Of a DNA stretch of 64,000 nt, positions 8,768-17,645 are shown piece after piece. The translations under genes and the position numbers were made by a program. Below the pieces are notes generated by a model, which was given only the letters and a program-made list of their open reading frames with translations, was not told where the DNA came from and made no database searches. This DNA is from Salaquimonas sp. GTDB taxonomy: Bacteria; Pseudomonadota; Alphaproteobacteria; Rhizobiales; Rhizobiaceae. The first letter of the stretch is position 1; the number at the start of each line of letters is the position of its first letter. Location of the stretch: assembly GCA_028289365.1 (NCBI GenBank), contig JANQQM010000033.1:92398-156397 (forward strand). The letters run 5' to 3'.

Positions 8768-10081
8768 ATGGAAGATTATTCGATCATTATCCTGTTTCTG
8801 TTCGTTCTGTTTCTGCTGCTGGGAACTGGCGTCTGGGTTGGCCTGGCGCTGATGGGTGTTGCCTGGGTCGGCATGGAATTGTTCACCACCCGGCCGGTAG
8901 GCGATGTCATGCTAACGACCATCTGGTCGGCTTCATCTTCGTGGACGCTTACAGCGCTTCCGCTGTTTATCTGGATGGGGGAAATCCTTTATCGGACCCG
9001 ATTATCCGAGGACATGTTCAAGGGCCTGGCGCCGTGGATGGCGGGATTGCCGGGTGGGCTGGTTCACACCAATATCGTCGGCTGTACGGTTTTTGCCGCG
9101 GTCTCAGGATCGTCCGCTGCCACATTGACCACGGTCGGCAAGATGTCGATTCCGGAACTCAGGAAACGTGAGTATCCCGAGCCGATGATCATCGGGACGC
9201 TGGCAGGCGCTGCGACGCTTGGCTTGATGATCCCGCCCTCGCTTACATTGATCGTGTATGGGGTGACGATCAACGAGAGCATCTCGAAACTGTTCTTTGC
9301 CGGCATCCTGCCCGGCCTGGTTCTGGCGGGCATGTTCATGGCCTATGTTGCCATTACCAGCAAGGTGTCCAGGAAATGGAATCCGGCCAAGGAGCCGCCG
9401 CTCAGTTTTCAACAGCGGGTTGCCAATTCAAAGTTTCTGATACCCGTCTTCATCCTGATCGCGGTTGTCATCGGGTCGATGTATTTGGGCTATGCGACCG
9501 CGACCGAGGCTGCGGCTTTTGGTGTAATCGGCGGATTGATCCTGGCCGCCAGCCAGGGCTCGCTGAACTGGAGCACTTTTGTCGAATCCCTGATGGGTGC
9601 GACGCGGACCAGCGCGATGATCGCGCTGATCCTTGCCGGAGCGGCATTTCTGTCACTTGCGATGGGCTTCACAGGCTTGCCGCGAGGACTGGCAGACCTG
9701 ATTGCGCAGCTGGAGCTGACGCGGTTTGAGCTGCTTATGGTACTGCTGATTTTCTACATCGTGCTGGGCATGTTTCTTGACGGCATTTCCTCAGTCGTCC
9801 TGACCATGGCGGTTGTCGAGCCAATGGTTCGCGATGCCGGGATTGACCTGATCTGGTTCGGCATCTTCATCGTTGTCGTGGTCGAAATGGCACAGATAAC
9901 GCCGCCAATTGGTTTCAACCTGTTCGTATTACAGGGCATGACCGATCATGAAATGAGCTTTATTGCCCGGGCGGCAATTCCGATGTTCCTGATCATGGTG
10001 TTGATGGTTTTCGTACTCATTCTATTCCCCGAGATTGCTACCTGGCTGCCGGAGAACATTCGAAAAGGACCCGATGGTTAG
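8768..10081 (+). CDS. dctM: TRAP transporter large permease, DctM family
   Basis: The protein has 437 residues and about 12 hydrophobic segments, the standard size for DctM. Family signatures include VSGSSAATLTTVGKMSIPEL around residue 115 and the segment ending AQITPPIGFNLFVLQG near the C-terminus. It forms the ion-driven translocation channel with DctQ. It directly follows dctQ and is followed within 6 bases by a TSUP-family gene in the same reading frame. The whole TRAP set is intact. Confidence 0.9.
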   Translation: MEDYSIIILFLFVLFLLLGTGVWVGLALMGVAWVGMELFTTRPVGDVMLTTIWSASSSWTLTALPLFIWMGEILYRTRLSEDMFKGLAPWMAGLPGGLVHTNIVGCTVFAAVSGSSAATLTTVGKMSIPELRKREYPEPMIIGTLAGAATLGLMIPPSLTLIVYGVTINESISKLFFAGILPGLVLAGMFMAYVAITSKVSRKWNPAKEPPLSFQQRVANSKFLIPVFILIAVVIGSMYLGYATATEAAAFGVIGGLILAASQGSLNWSTFVESLMGATRTSAMIALILAGAAFLSLAMGFTGLPRGLADLIAQLELTRFELLMVLLIFYIVLGMFLDGISSVVLTMAVVEPMVRDAGIDLIWFGIFIVVVVEMAQITPPIGFNLFVLQGMTDHEMSFIARAAIPMFLIMVLMVFVLILFPEIATWLPENIRKGPDG

Positions 10082-10087
10082 CCCGTT

Positions 10088-10831
10088 TTGGAATTTTCGA
10101 TCCTGACGGCAATCGGTTCACCGTGGTTGATCGCGATTGTATTTGTCATCGTGTTTCTGGCGGCGATCGTTCAGGCGGGGCTGGGTCTGGGATTTGGATT
10201 GTTGGCAGCGCCGCTGCTGGCGCTTGTTAATCCTGAGCTGGTTCCGGCCCCAACCCTGATACTCGGTTTCCTGACGGCAGGCTGGGGTGTCCTGCGGGAG
10301 CGGCAGGGCATCACCTGGAGCGAGGTTGGGATCGGGAGTATTGGCCGGGCTGTCGGCGTATCGGTAGCAGCCATCATCTTGGCTAACATTACTGATCGCG
10401 AAACCTTCATACTAATGTTTGGTGTCATGATCGCGATCGCTGTCGGACTCTCGGTTTCAGGTTGGCGAATCCCGTTTTCTGGCGGGAGTCTCGTGTCGAT
10501 GGGTGCAGTTTCCGGCTTGATGGGTACCATTACTTCGGTCGGTTCTCCGCCGATGGCACTGGTTTACCAGAACCACCCAGCGAAAAGTGCCAGGCCAACA
10601 ATGGCAGCGTTTTTCATGATTGGCTGTGCATTCTCGCTTATTGGTCTGGCTATTGCAGGATGGGCCGGTTGGCAGGACCTGCTTCTTGCGGCGCTGATGC
10701 TTCCACCAATGTTTGCCGGTCTTGCCGTCATTCATTTGCTTGGTAGTCGGTTCGATGGCCATTTTCGAATGTTCCTACTTGGCATCAGTGGGCTGGCGGC
10801 CATGGTGCTGATTGTTCGGGGGCTGACATGA
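10088..10831 (+). CDS. TSUP (TauE/SafE/YfcA-like) membrane transporter
   Basis: The protein has 247 residues and about eight hydrophobic segments. The first half contains the TSUP signature region, AAIVQAGLGLGFGLLAAPLLA, and the second half has VSGLMGTITSVGSPPMALVY. TSUP proteins export or import small sulfur-containing or organic anions such as sulfite or sulfoacetate. The only start upstream of the first membrane helix is a TTG at 10088; it is two codons after the in-frame dctM TAG and lacks a visible ribosome site, so it probably depends on translation of dctM. Its position suggests it handles a pathway product. Confidence 0.75.
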   Translation: MEFSILTAIGSPWLIAIVFVIVFLAAIVQAGLGLGFGLLAAPLLALVNPELVPAPTLILGFLTAGWGVLRERQGITWSEVGIGSIGRAVGVSVAAIILANITDRETFILMFGVMIAIAVGLSVSGWRIPFSGGSLVSMGAVSGLMGTITSVGSPPMALVYQNHPAKSARPTMAAFFMIGCAFSLIGLAIAGWAGWQDLLLAALMLPPMFAGLAVIHLLGSRFDGHFRMFLLGISGLAAMVLIVRGLT

Positions 10832-11781
10832 ACGTGGTGCAGAGGTTTTTTGTTTCTGCTGCCCGCCATGGACGAGCGTTGCTGGTTGCCGGATTGACAG
10901 CCGGGATTGCCTTTCCGGAGCTTGCGCTGGCTATGAAGCCGTGGCTGCCATTGCTGGTCTCCGCATTGTTGTTTCTTGCAGCGTTACGGGTCGGTCCCAG
11001 ACAAGCGTTCGGTGTGGCGCGGGATTTGCCGGTGTCTGCCGGAATTGCAATTTTTTATCAGATCGTCATGCCTGTCGCGGCAATTTTGATCATGATGGTC
11101 TTTGGCTGGCTATCCTTCCCGGTTGCAGCAGCCCTGGTGTTGATGCTGTCGGCATCGCCGATTTCGGGCAATGCGAACCTGACAATCATGACCGGGCATG
11201 ATCCCGCACCAGCCTTGCGGCTGATGATAATCGGCACCGCATTATTGCCGCTCACTGTGATATTGCCGCTTTCCCTGGTGCCGGAATTGGGTTCTGTCCA
11301 AGATGTTATTGAAGCGGCAATACGTTTGATGGGTGTGATTGCTGCGGCAGCTATCCTTGGATTTTGTCTACGGCATTTTCTAATGCCAAACCCAACACAA
11401 GACGGAATACGGATTCTGGACGGAGTTTCGGCAATCACGATGGCAATCGTGGTTATCGGCTTAATGTCGGCGGTCGGTCCGGCGATTTTCACATCGCCTC
11501 TTCAGTTTTTCTATTGGCTTGGTATTGCCTGTCTGGCAAATCTGGGTCTTCAGGTCCTGATGGTGTCTGTGTTGAAGTATTCGCGTTTTCGCCAGCAGCG
11601 CGTAGCTTATGCGATTAGTGCCGGAAACAGGAATATTGCGCTATTTCTTGTCGCCCTGCCGCAAGAAGTCACTGATCCGTTGCTGCTATTTATCGGGTGT
11701 TACCAAATTCCAATGTATCTGACGCCAATCCTGCTTGGAAAGATTTATGGGTCAGTAGAGACCGAACCGCAGCCGGAGTAG
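10828..11781 (+). CDS. BASS-like (bile acid:sodium symporter superfamily-like) membrane protein
   Basis: The protein has 317 residues and about ten hydrophobic segments. SASPISGNANLTIMTGHDP near residue 110 and SAGNRNIALFLVALP near residue 265 resemble the two signature regions of the BASS/arsenite-permease-like fold. The ATG overlaps the TSUP stop (ATGA), so it belongs to the same operon and is the last gene. BASS-like proteins move organic anions with sodium. Two additional permeases after a complete TRAP importer suggest import and export of different compounds. The substrate is unknown and the family call is moderate. Confidence 0.6.
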   Translation: MNVVQRFFVSAARHGRALLVAGLTAGIAFPELALAMKPWLPLLVSALLFLAALRVGPRQAFGVARDLPVSAGIAIFYQIVMPVAAILIMMVFGWLSFPVAAALVLMLSASPISGNANLTIMTGHDPAPALRLMIIGTALLPLTVILPLSLVPELGSVQDVIEAAIRLMGVIAAAAILGFCLRHFLMPNPTQDGIRILDGVSAITMAIVVIGLMSAVGPAIFTSPLQFFYWLGIACLANLGLQVLMVSVLKYSRFRQQRVAYAISAGNRNIALFLVALPQEVTDPLLLFIGCYQIPMYLTPILLGKIYGSVETEPQPE

Positions 11782-11869
11782 GCGCAATTCAACGATCACA
11801 AAACTGAAATACGATGCAGCTAAGTACTAAAGCTACTTGAACCTTGTCCTCCGGAGTTGGTCTTGCCCT

Positions 11870-12694
11870 ATGAAGTTGATCCACATATCCGACATTCACA
11901 TCAATGAAGCGGCAATTCTCGATCAAGATCCGGTCGAAAATTTCAAACTTTGCATGCGCCACGTGGAAAAACACCACAGGGAAGCAGACATGGTCGTGAT
12001 TACCGGTGATCTGACCCATCATGGAAATCAGTCGAGTTACCAAATGTTGCGGGACTTGATATCCGAGTGGAGCATCAATCCTTTGCTCATGATCGGGAAT
12101 CACGACGACCGAAGTGTTTTCCTGGATCATTTTCCGGATCAAGCGACAGATCGGAACGGATTTGTTCAATATGTGACTGATCGAGAAGAAGGGCGTTTCA
12201 TATTTCTCGATACGGTCGAAACCGGCACCCATGCCGGCCGTTTCTGCGAGCTGCGGCAAAGCTGGCTGGAAGAAAAACTGCAGGAAGCTGAAAGGCTCAG
12301 TTTTCCGGTTTATTTGTTCATGCATCACCAACCGATTGGCGTCGGAGTCAAGAACTCGGACATTATCGGTTTATTGGATGGCGAAGCGTTCCGACAGATA
12401 ATTTCGCGGTATAACCGTACCATCCAACATCTGTTTTTCGGTCATTGTCACTATGTCCTTTCCGGCAGCGTATGCGGAATACCGATGTCGGCACCGCGTT
12501 CCACCAATCATCCCTGCGTGCCGGATTTTTCAAACTCTGATTCGCTGGGTGTTGCCCCCAGCCCGGCGACTTACAATGTATGTCTGATTGGTGACCAATC
12601 TGTCGTGGTTCATTCGATCGATTTTCAGCTTGATGGCGACATATTGTGGTACCAATCCACAGCCGATGGCTGGATAAATGAAAAAGCTGTTTGA
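11870..12694 (+). CDS. metallophosphoesterase (calcineurin-like, CpdA type)
   Basis: The protein has 274 residues. All five metallophosphoesterase blocks are present in order: SDIHIN at the N-terminus, GDLTHHG, GNHDD, MHHQP and GHCHY. They give the two-metal site of class III cyclic-nucleotide phosphodiesterases and related enzymes. The ATG at 11870 places the first strand (MKLIHISDIH) at the exact family start; an in-frame TTG at 11837 is less likely. There is no signal peptide, so it should be cytoplasmic. A lysophospholipid-acyltransferase-like gene follows about 110 bases later on the same strand. Substrate could be cAMP, nucleotides or phospholipid head groups. Confidence 0.85.
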   Translation: MKLIHISDIHINEAAILDQDPVENFKLCMRHVEKHHREADMVVITGDLTHHGNQSSYQMLRDLISEWSINPLLMIGNHDDRSVFLDHFPDQATDRNGFVQYVTDREEGRFIFLDTVETGTHAGRFCELRQSWLEEKLQEAERLSFPVYLFMHHQPIGVGVKNSDIIGLLDGEAFRQIISRYNRTIQHLFFGHCHYVLSGSVCGIPMSAPRSTNHPCVPDFSNSDSLGVAPSPATYNVCLIGDQSVVVHSIDFQLDGDILWYQSTADGWINEKAV

Positions 12695-12808
12695 AAGATT
12701 TGGCAATCCGTTCATTGTGGCTTCGCTGCTGTCACCGGTTTGAAACAAATCCTTTATCAAAATGACATTGATGGTTGGTAGTCGGTTCAAAATTGAAGGG
12801 TTTTGGTG

Positions 12809-13711
12809 ATGTGGACCGATTCTATCCAAGAACAGAATATCGACTTTACCTATTCAAGCCCGACTTATTCCATTCCCCGGCGGGCACTTATCAGAACCAT
12901 TGAATTGCTTGGCGGACAGCCAAAGCTGAAAAAGCTGTACATGCAGTACGCGCTTGATGATGCTAATGGGCGCGATTTTTTTCAGTCAGCGATCGATAGC
13001 CTTCAACTCAACGTCAAAATGAACAGATCGCGCCTGGCGCACATACCGCAGTCAGGGCCGGTTCTATTTATTGCAAATCATCCCTATGGCGTGCTGGATG
13101 GCATTGCGCTTACCTGGTTGGCCGAGCAAGTCAGACCTGACATCAAGGTGCTGGCCAACCACGTCTTGTGTCAGGTGCCTGAAACCGAGAAATCCCTGCT
13201 GCCGATCGACTTCTCCGGCAACAAGAAGGCCCTGGAAACCAATATACAGTCGCGTAAATCTGCGCTTCATCATTTAAAGCGTGGTGGCGCAATCGGCATC
13301 TTTCCTGGTGGCGGGGTCGCTGCCAGCGTCAATCCGTTGAAGGGTCCAGCGGTCGATCCAATGTGGCATCCCTTTACTGCCAAATTGGCGCGTTGTCCGG
13401 ATACCATGATCGTTCCGGTTTATTTTGGTGGACAGAATTCAAGGATTTTTCAGATCGCAAGCCATGTCAGCTACACGTTGCGCTTGGCACTTTACTTCTT
13501 CGAAACTGCGCGCCGGATCAAATCCGATTTCGAAATTGCCATTGGAGAAACCATAGGACCGAAAGAAATTCATAGCTATGAAGATCGGCAGGAATTGCTG
13601 AGTTTTCTTCGCCAGAAGACTTTTGAACTGGCAAATTCAGTTGAGCCAACTGGCAAGAATGTGCCACGGTTTGATGCGGAATATAGCTATCCCAGCCACT
13701 TCAAGCTGTAG
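12809..13711 (+). CDS. lysophospholipid acyltransferase family protein (PlsC-like)
   Basis: The protein has 300 residues. The acyltransferase HX4D motif is seen as NHPYGVLD near residue 88, and the second block as GIFPGGGVA near residue 165, matching the glycerolipid acyltransferase fold. GAAGGG at 12795-12800 sets the start at the ATG (12809); GTG at 12806 and TTG at 12803 are in-frame alternatives. It probably esterifies an acyl chain onto a lysophospholipid or ornithine-type lipid at the inner membrane. It converges on maiA with about 19 bases between stops. Confidence 0.75.
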   Translation: MWTDSIQEQNIDFTYSSPTYSIPRRALIRTIELLGGQPKLKKLYMQYALDDANGRDFFQSAIDSLQLNVKMNRSRLAHIPQSGPVLFIANHPYGVLDGIALTWLAEQVRPDIKVLANHVLCQVPETEKSLLPIDFSGNKKALETNIQSRKSALHHLKRGGAIGIFPGGGVAASVNPLKGPAVDPMWHPFTAKLARCPDTMIVPVYFGGQNSRIFQIASHVSYTLRLALYFFETARRIKSDFEIAIGETIGPKEIHSYEDRQELLSFLRQKTFELANSVEPTGKNVPRFDAEYSYPSHFKL

Positions 13712-13730
13712 TTGACGAAAGAAGCGGATT

Positions 13731-14375
13731 TCATCCGTCTGCCGCATCTGGTTGGTTATCCGGTCGTGCAGAATCAAATGCTGGGAGCTCAAGGCAGCGG
13801 GCTTCAATTTCGGTCAACCGTGAGAAAGCGGAAAGGTCAAAATCCCATCGATGGGCGTTGTAGAGTTGCGGTATGAGACAGAGATCGGACAATGATGGTC
13901 TGTCACCAAAGCTGAACCGGTCGTCCGGCTGGATCAGCGATTGATAAGCGACAAAACCGCGCCTCATCCATTCATGCATCCAGTCGATTGCATCATCCTG
14001 GTCGTGTCCCATTTCCGTTAGTCTTTTTATGACCCTAAGGTTGTTTACCGGATGGATGTCGCAGGCAATGGTGAATGCGGCCGCCTCGTTTCGAGCGGTG
14101 AATTTTGGGTCCGCGGGTACCAGTGGCGGGTTGGGATAGGTCCGATCCAGCCAATTCAGGATCGCCATTGACTGGGTCAGAATTGTTCCGTCGCCAAGTC
14201 GAAGGCTCGGTACACCTTGCCCTGCATTGATGGCCGAATACTCGCTTGCGGTTTGTTCTCCTCCTACCAGATCGACGGGTATGGTCTCAAATGCCAATCC
14301 CTTCAAATGGAGTGCGATGCGGACCCTGTATGACGTGGTCGAGCGCCAATAGCTGTAAAGCGTTAGTTCGCTCAT
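13731..14375 (-). CDS. maiA: maleylacetoacetate isomerase
   Basis: The protein has 214 residues, a zeta-class glutathione S-transferase. The N-terminal [14 protein letters not shown] corresponds to the zeta signature SSCSxRVRIAL with Thr-Thr in the middle. The thioredoxin-like half contains the [12 protein letters not shown] and LTQSMAIL glutathione-binding elements. It isomerises maleylacetoacetate to fumarylacetoacetate in tyrosine/phenylalanine breakdown. Its ATG overlaps the hmgA stop (ATGA), so the two are cotranslated, which strongly supports the assignment. Fumarylacetoacetase and 4-hydroxyphenylpyruvate dioxygenase are not adjacent. Confidence 0.92.
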   Translation of the reverse strand: MSELTLYSYWRSTTSYRVRIALHLKGLAFETIPVDLVGGEQTASEYSAINAGQGVPSLRLGDGTILTQSMAILNWLDRTYPNPPLVPADPKFTARNEAAAFTIACDIHPVNNLRVIKRLTEMGHDQDDAIDWMHEWMRRGFVAYQSLIQPDDRFSFGDRPSLSDLCLIPQLYNAHRWDFDLSAFSRLTEIEARCLELPAFDSARPDNQPDAADG

Positions 14376-15730
14376 TTGCGTCCAGGCGAACCATCATAGT
14401 GTTTCTTCAGATCCGACCAGCAATCGATGTAATCATCCTGCAACGGCGCTTCATTTGCAGCAAAGTCAGTCAGGTGCTGGGGAAAACGCGTCTCGAACAT
14501 GAACGACATGGTGTTATCGAGTTTTTCAGCCTGCAGCTTGGCGTTTGATGCTCCCTCAAACGCGTCCTTGTCAGGCCCATGCGGTAGCATCATGTTGTGA
14601 AGGCTGATACCGCCGGGCGCAAAACCTTCAGGCTTGGCGTCATAAACGCCGTAAATGTTCCCCATCAATTCGGACATGATGTTCTTGTGATACCAGGGCG
14701 GACGGAATGTATCTTCTGCCACCATCCATCGCTCGCGAAAGAGCACAAAGTCGATATTTGCCGTGCCCGGTTGACCGGAAGGTGCAGTCAGTACAGTAAA
14801 GATCGAAGGATCGGGGTGATCATAGAGGATGGCGCCGACCGGACAATAGGTGCGCAAGTCGTATTTGACCGGTGCATAATTGCCGTGCCACGCAACGACG
14901 TCGAGCGGGCTTTGATCGATTTCGGTGACATGGAACTGGCCGCACCATTTGATCGTTATCGTCGAGGCGACTTCTCGATCCTCGAAGGCGGCAACCGGGG
15001 CCTTGAAGTCACGTGGATTTGCCAGACAGTTGGCTCCAATCGGTCCACGGCCCGGCAATTCGAATTTTTGCCCGTAGTTCTCGCAGACAAACCCCCTCGC
15101 AGGCCCCTGGATCAACTCAACCCGATAGACGAGGCCCCTGGGAATGACCGCTATTTCCTTGGGTTCCAGATCGATTATGCCAAGTTCCGTATGAAATCTG
15201 ATCCGGCCATCCTGTGGCACGACCAGCAATTCGCTGTCTGCGGAGTAGAAATAATCGTCCACCATGCTCTCGGTAACCAGGTAGACGTGGGCAGCCATTC
15301 CAACCTGCGTGTTCACGTCGCCAGCAGTTGTCATGGTGCGCATGCCGGTGATCCAGTTGAGCGGCTTGTCGCTGTGATCAATCGGATTCCAGCGGTATTG
15401 ACCAAGCGAGATCACATCCGGATCGACATTTGGTGCGGACTTCCAATACGGGACGTCGATTTTTTTATAGCGGTTTGAATGTTTCACCGATGGCCGGATC
15501 CGATAGCACCAGGTACGTTCATTCTGATGACTCGGCGCAGTAAAGGCTGTTCCGGACAGTTGTTCTGCATAGAGACCATATTCGCATTTCTGGGGAGAGT
15601 TCATGCCTTGGGGGAGGGCGCCCGGCAGTGCCTCGGTTTCATAATCATTTCCAAATCCAGGCATGTAACCAGGTGTTGTTCCGTTTGTCGCTAGTTGCTG
15701 CACGATTTTCCGGTTTTCCTGAATGGTCAT
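14372..15730 (-). CDS. hmgA: homogentisate 1,2-dioxygenase
   Basis: The protein has about 452 residues, the usual length. It opens the aromatic ring of homogentisate to maleylacetoacetate using Fe(II). The expected iron-binding region is visible: [18 protein letters not shown], with a His and a Glu ligand, and [10 protein letters not shown] with the further His. The N-terminal half contains the conserved [20 protein letters not shown] region. I start at the ATG at 15730, which has GGAGGG just upstream; an ATG at 15742 would place that site inside the gene. It is the first gene of a two-gene unit with maiA. Confidence 0.96.
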   Translation of the reverse strand: MTIQENRKIVQQLATNGTTPGYMPGFGNDYETEALPGALPQGMNSPQKCEYGLYAEQLSGTAFTAPSHQNERTWCYRIRPSVKHSNRYKKIDVPYWKSAPNVDPDVISLGQYRWNPIDHSDKPLNWITGMRTMTTAGDVNTQVGMAAHVYLVTESMVDDYFYSADSELLVVPQDGRIRFHTELGIIDLEPKEIAVIPRGLVYRVELIQGPARGFVCENYGQKFELPGRGPIGANCLANPRDFKAPVAAFEDREVASTITIKWCGQFHVTEIDQSPLDVVAWHGNYAPVKYDLRTYCPVGAILYDHPDPSIFTVLTAPSGQPGTANIDFVLFRERWMVAEDTFRPPWYHKNIMSELMGNIYGVYDAKPEGFAPGGISLHNMMLPHGPDKDAFEGASNAKLQAEKLDNTMSFMFETRFPQHLTDFAANEAPLQDDYIDCWSDLKKHYDGSPGRK

Positions 15731-15896
15731 AATTCCCTCCATCTGGCCAATGTCGCGGTCATCGCAGTTTTATCACCTAACAGGCTGGGCGTCGGTTCAA
15801 CGCCTCAATATGGGTCGGCGGCGATGCATTGTCGTTCGACCTGTCGTTTCGGCGCTGCCCATATTCCGTGACATATACAGGCGCTGCCTTGGCCGG

Positions 15897-15973
15897 TGGT
15901 GATCCCGACAGGACTCGAACCTGTTACCTACAGATTAGGAATCTGTCGCTCTATCCTGATGAGCTACGGGACC
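15897..15973 (-). tRNA. tRNA-Arg (anticodon CCT)
   Basis: On the minus strand a full cloverleaf folds. The acceptor stem is GGTCCCG with CGGGATC (one G-T pair), the anticodon stem is ACAGA/TCTGT around loop TTCCTAA with anticodon CCT, and the T-arm is ACAGG/CCTGT around TTCGAGT. The discriminator is A and CCA is encoded. It reads AGG codons. It stands alone between hmgA and ugd. Confidence 0.96.
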
Positions 15974-16236
15974 ACATTTTGGTGATATCAAATGCCAAAT
16001 GGAATTCCAATGATGGAATTGTTCTTTGCGTGCCGCATTTGGTGAAATTTGCCTGTTCCCGGGCAGATGGCTTCCTGTATCGGCCGATCCTGGATATTTA
16101 AACATACAAAATGATAATGAATATTGTTCTCGCGGTTGCACTTGCCGGCTTCGTTTTGTAGTGACAATCTGAAATTTGTCTTGCGGCGCAATAATCGATT
16201 ACCAGTCGCAATTCTTCGTTTTTTCAGGAGATTCCC

Positions 16237-17568
16237 ATGCGTGTTGCCATGATAGGTACCGGCTATGTTGGACTGGTTTCGGGTGCCTGTTTTGCCGATT
16301 TTGGCCATGAGGTTACCTGTATCGACAAGGACGAGGAGAAGATCGGGGCACTGAAGCGAGGCGAAATACCGATATTCGAACCTGGACTGGATCTGCTGGT
16401 CGCCAGCAATGTTGAGGAAAACCGTCTGTTCTTTACCACGGAAGCTTCCGATGCCATTGCCTCGGCCGATATCGTGTTCATCGCAGTTGGAACACCGGCA
16501 AGGCGCGGAGACGGGCATGCAGATCTGTCCTATGTCTATGCGGCGGCAGAAGAAATTGCCGGGCTGTTGGATGGCTATACGGTAATAGTTACCAAATCGA
16601 CGGTGCCTGTCGGGACCGGAGATGAGGTTGAAGCGATCATCTCGAGGGTTGCCCCAGAGGCAGAGTTTGATGTTGCTTCGAACCCCGAATTTCTGCGCGA
16701 AGGTGCTGCGATCAGTGACTTCAAACGGCCAGACCGAATTGTCGTCGGCGCAGAAAGTGAGCGTGCTGTTGCCGCCCTGCGTGAACTCTATCGCCCGCTA
16801 TATCTCAACGAGACCCCGATGGTGGTAACCGGTCGGCGTACCGCTGAGCTGATCAAATATGCGGCCAATGCATTTCTGGCAGTCAAGATCGGCTTCATCA
16901 ACGAGATTTCGGATTTGTGTGACGCGGTCGGTGCTGATGTGCAACAGATTGCCCGGGGAATTGGTCTGGACAATCGGATTGGCGGTAAGTTTCTACATGC
17001 GGGTCCCGGCTATGGTGGTTCGTGCTTTCCAAAGGACACGCTTGCGCTTTCAAAAACGGCGCAAGATGCCGACACGCCGATCACCATTGTCGACAGCGTG
17101 ATCAAGTCCAATGACAATCGCAAGAAATCGATGGTCGATCGAATTGTCGAAGCCGCTGGAGGCGATGTCTCCGGAAAGGTCATTTCGATTTTGGGTCTGA
17201 CCTTCAAACCCAATACGGATGACATGCGGGATGCCCCCAGCTTGGTCATCATCCCCGGATTGCAGGCGCTTGGTGCCTCGATCCGCGCCTTTGATCCAGA
17301 GGGCATGAACGAAGCCGGAAAATTGCTGGAAGACGTAACCTATTGCAATGGTGCCTATGATTGTATTGAGGGATCGGATATTGCGGTCATTGTCACGGAA
17401 TGGGATCAGTTTCGGGCACTCGATCTTGATCGGGTAGTTGCCAGTCTCAATGAAAAGACGTTGGTAGACCTTCGAAACATCTATCCGCTTGATGAAATTT
17501 CAGGCAGAGATATCAATTATCATTCGATTGGTCGTCCCGAAAGCAGTCAGCAGAATATTAATCCTTAA
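16237..17568 (+). CDS. ugd: UDP-glucose 6-dehydrogenase
   Basis: The protein has 443 residues. The N-terminal Rossmann motif is MIGTGYVGLVSG, and the catalytic cysteine is in GYGGSCFPKD near residue 260. The middle segment contains ASNPEFLREG and GLTFKPNTDDMRDAPS, both diagnostic for UDP-glucose/GDP-mannose dehydrogenases. It oxidises UDP-glucose twice to UDP-glucuronate for surface polysaccharides. CAGGAG precedes the ATG. No polysaccharide cluster is nearby, so this is a stand-alone gene. Confidence 0.95.
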   Translation: MRVAMIGTGYVGLVSGACFADFGHEVTCIDKDEEKIGALKRGEIPIFEPGLDLLVASNVEENRLFFTTEASDAIASADIVFIAVGTPARRGDGHADLSYVYAAAEEIAGLLDGYTVIVTKSTVPVGTGDEVEAIISRVAPEAEFDVASNPEFLREGAAISDFKRPDRIVVGAESERAVAALRELYRPLYLNETPMVVTGRRTAELIKYAANAFLAVKIGFINEISDLCDAVGADVQQIARGIGLDNRIGGKFLHAGPGYGGSCFPKDTLALSKTAQDADTPITIVDSVIKSNDNRKKSMVDRIVEAAGGDVSGKVISILGLTFKPNTDDMRDAPSLVIIPGLQALGASIRAFDPEGMNEAGKLLEDVTYCNGAYDCIEGSDIAVIVTEWDQFRALDLDRVVASLNEKTLVDLRNIYPLDEISGRDINYHSIGRPESSQQNINP

Positions 17569-17645
17569 TTTCGACGCCAAAATCTGTTAGTCAAAACAAT
17601 CGGCTAACGCCGAATGCGGATAAATTGTAACGAGGCCAGTTTTTA

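Noticed and set aside
2987..11781. Taurine/sulfoacetaldehyde pathway (Xsc-type)
   Set aside because: A TSUP gene and a TPP enzyme are suggestive, but there is no phosphotransacetylase or taurine dehydrogenase pair and the TPP enzyme resembles the acetolactate synthase/AruI side more; kept only as one possibility.
15829..16101. Plus-strand frame of 90 codons containing DPDRTRTCYLQIRN
   Set aside because: It lies over the minus-strand tRNA-Arg; this peptide string is a classic false translation of tRNA complements.
17600..17613. TCGGC-TAAC-GCCGA hairpin after ugd as a terminator
   Set aside because: The stem is only 5 bp and no T-run follows on the ugd strand.
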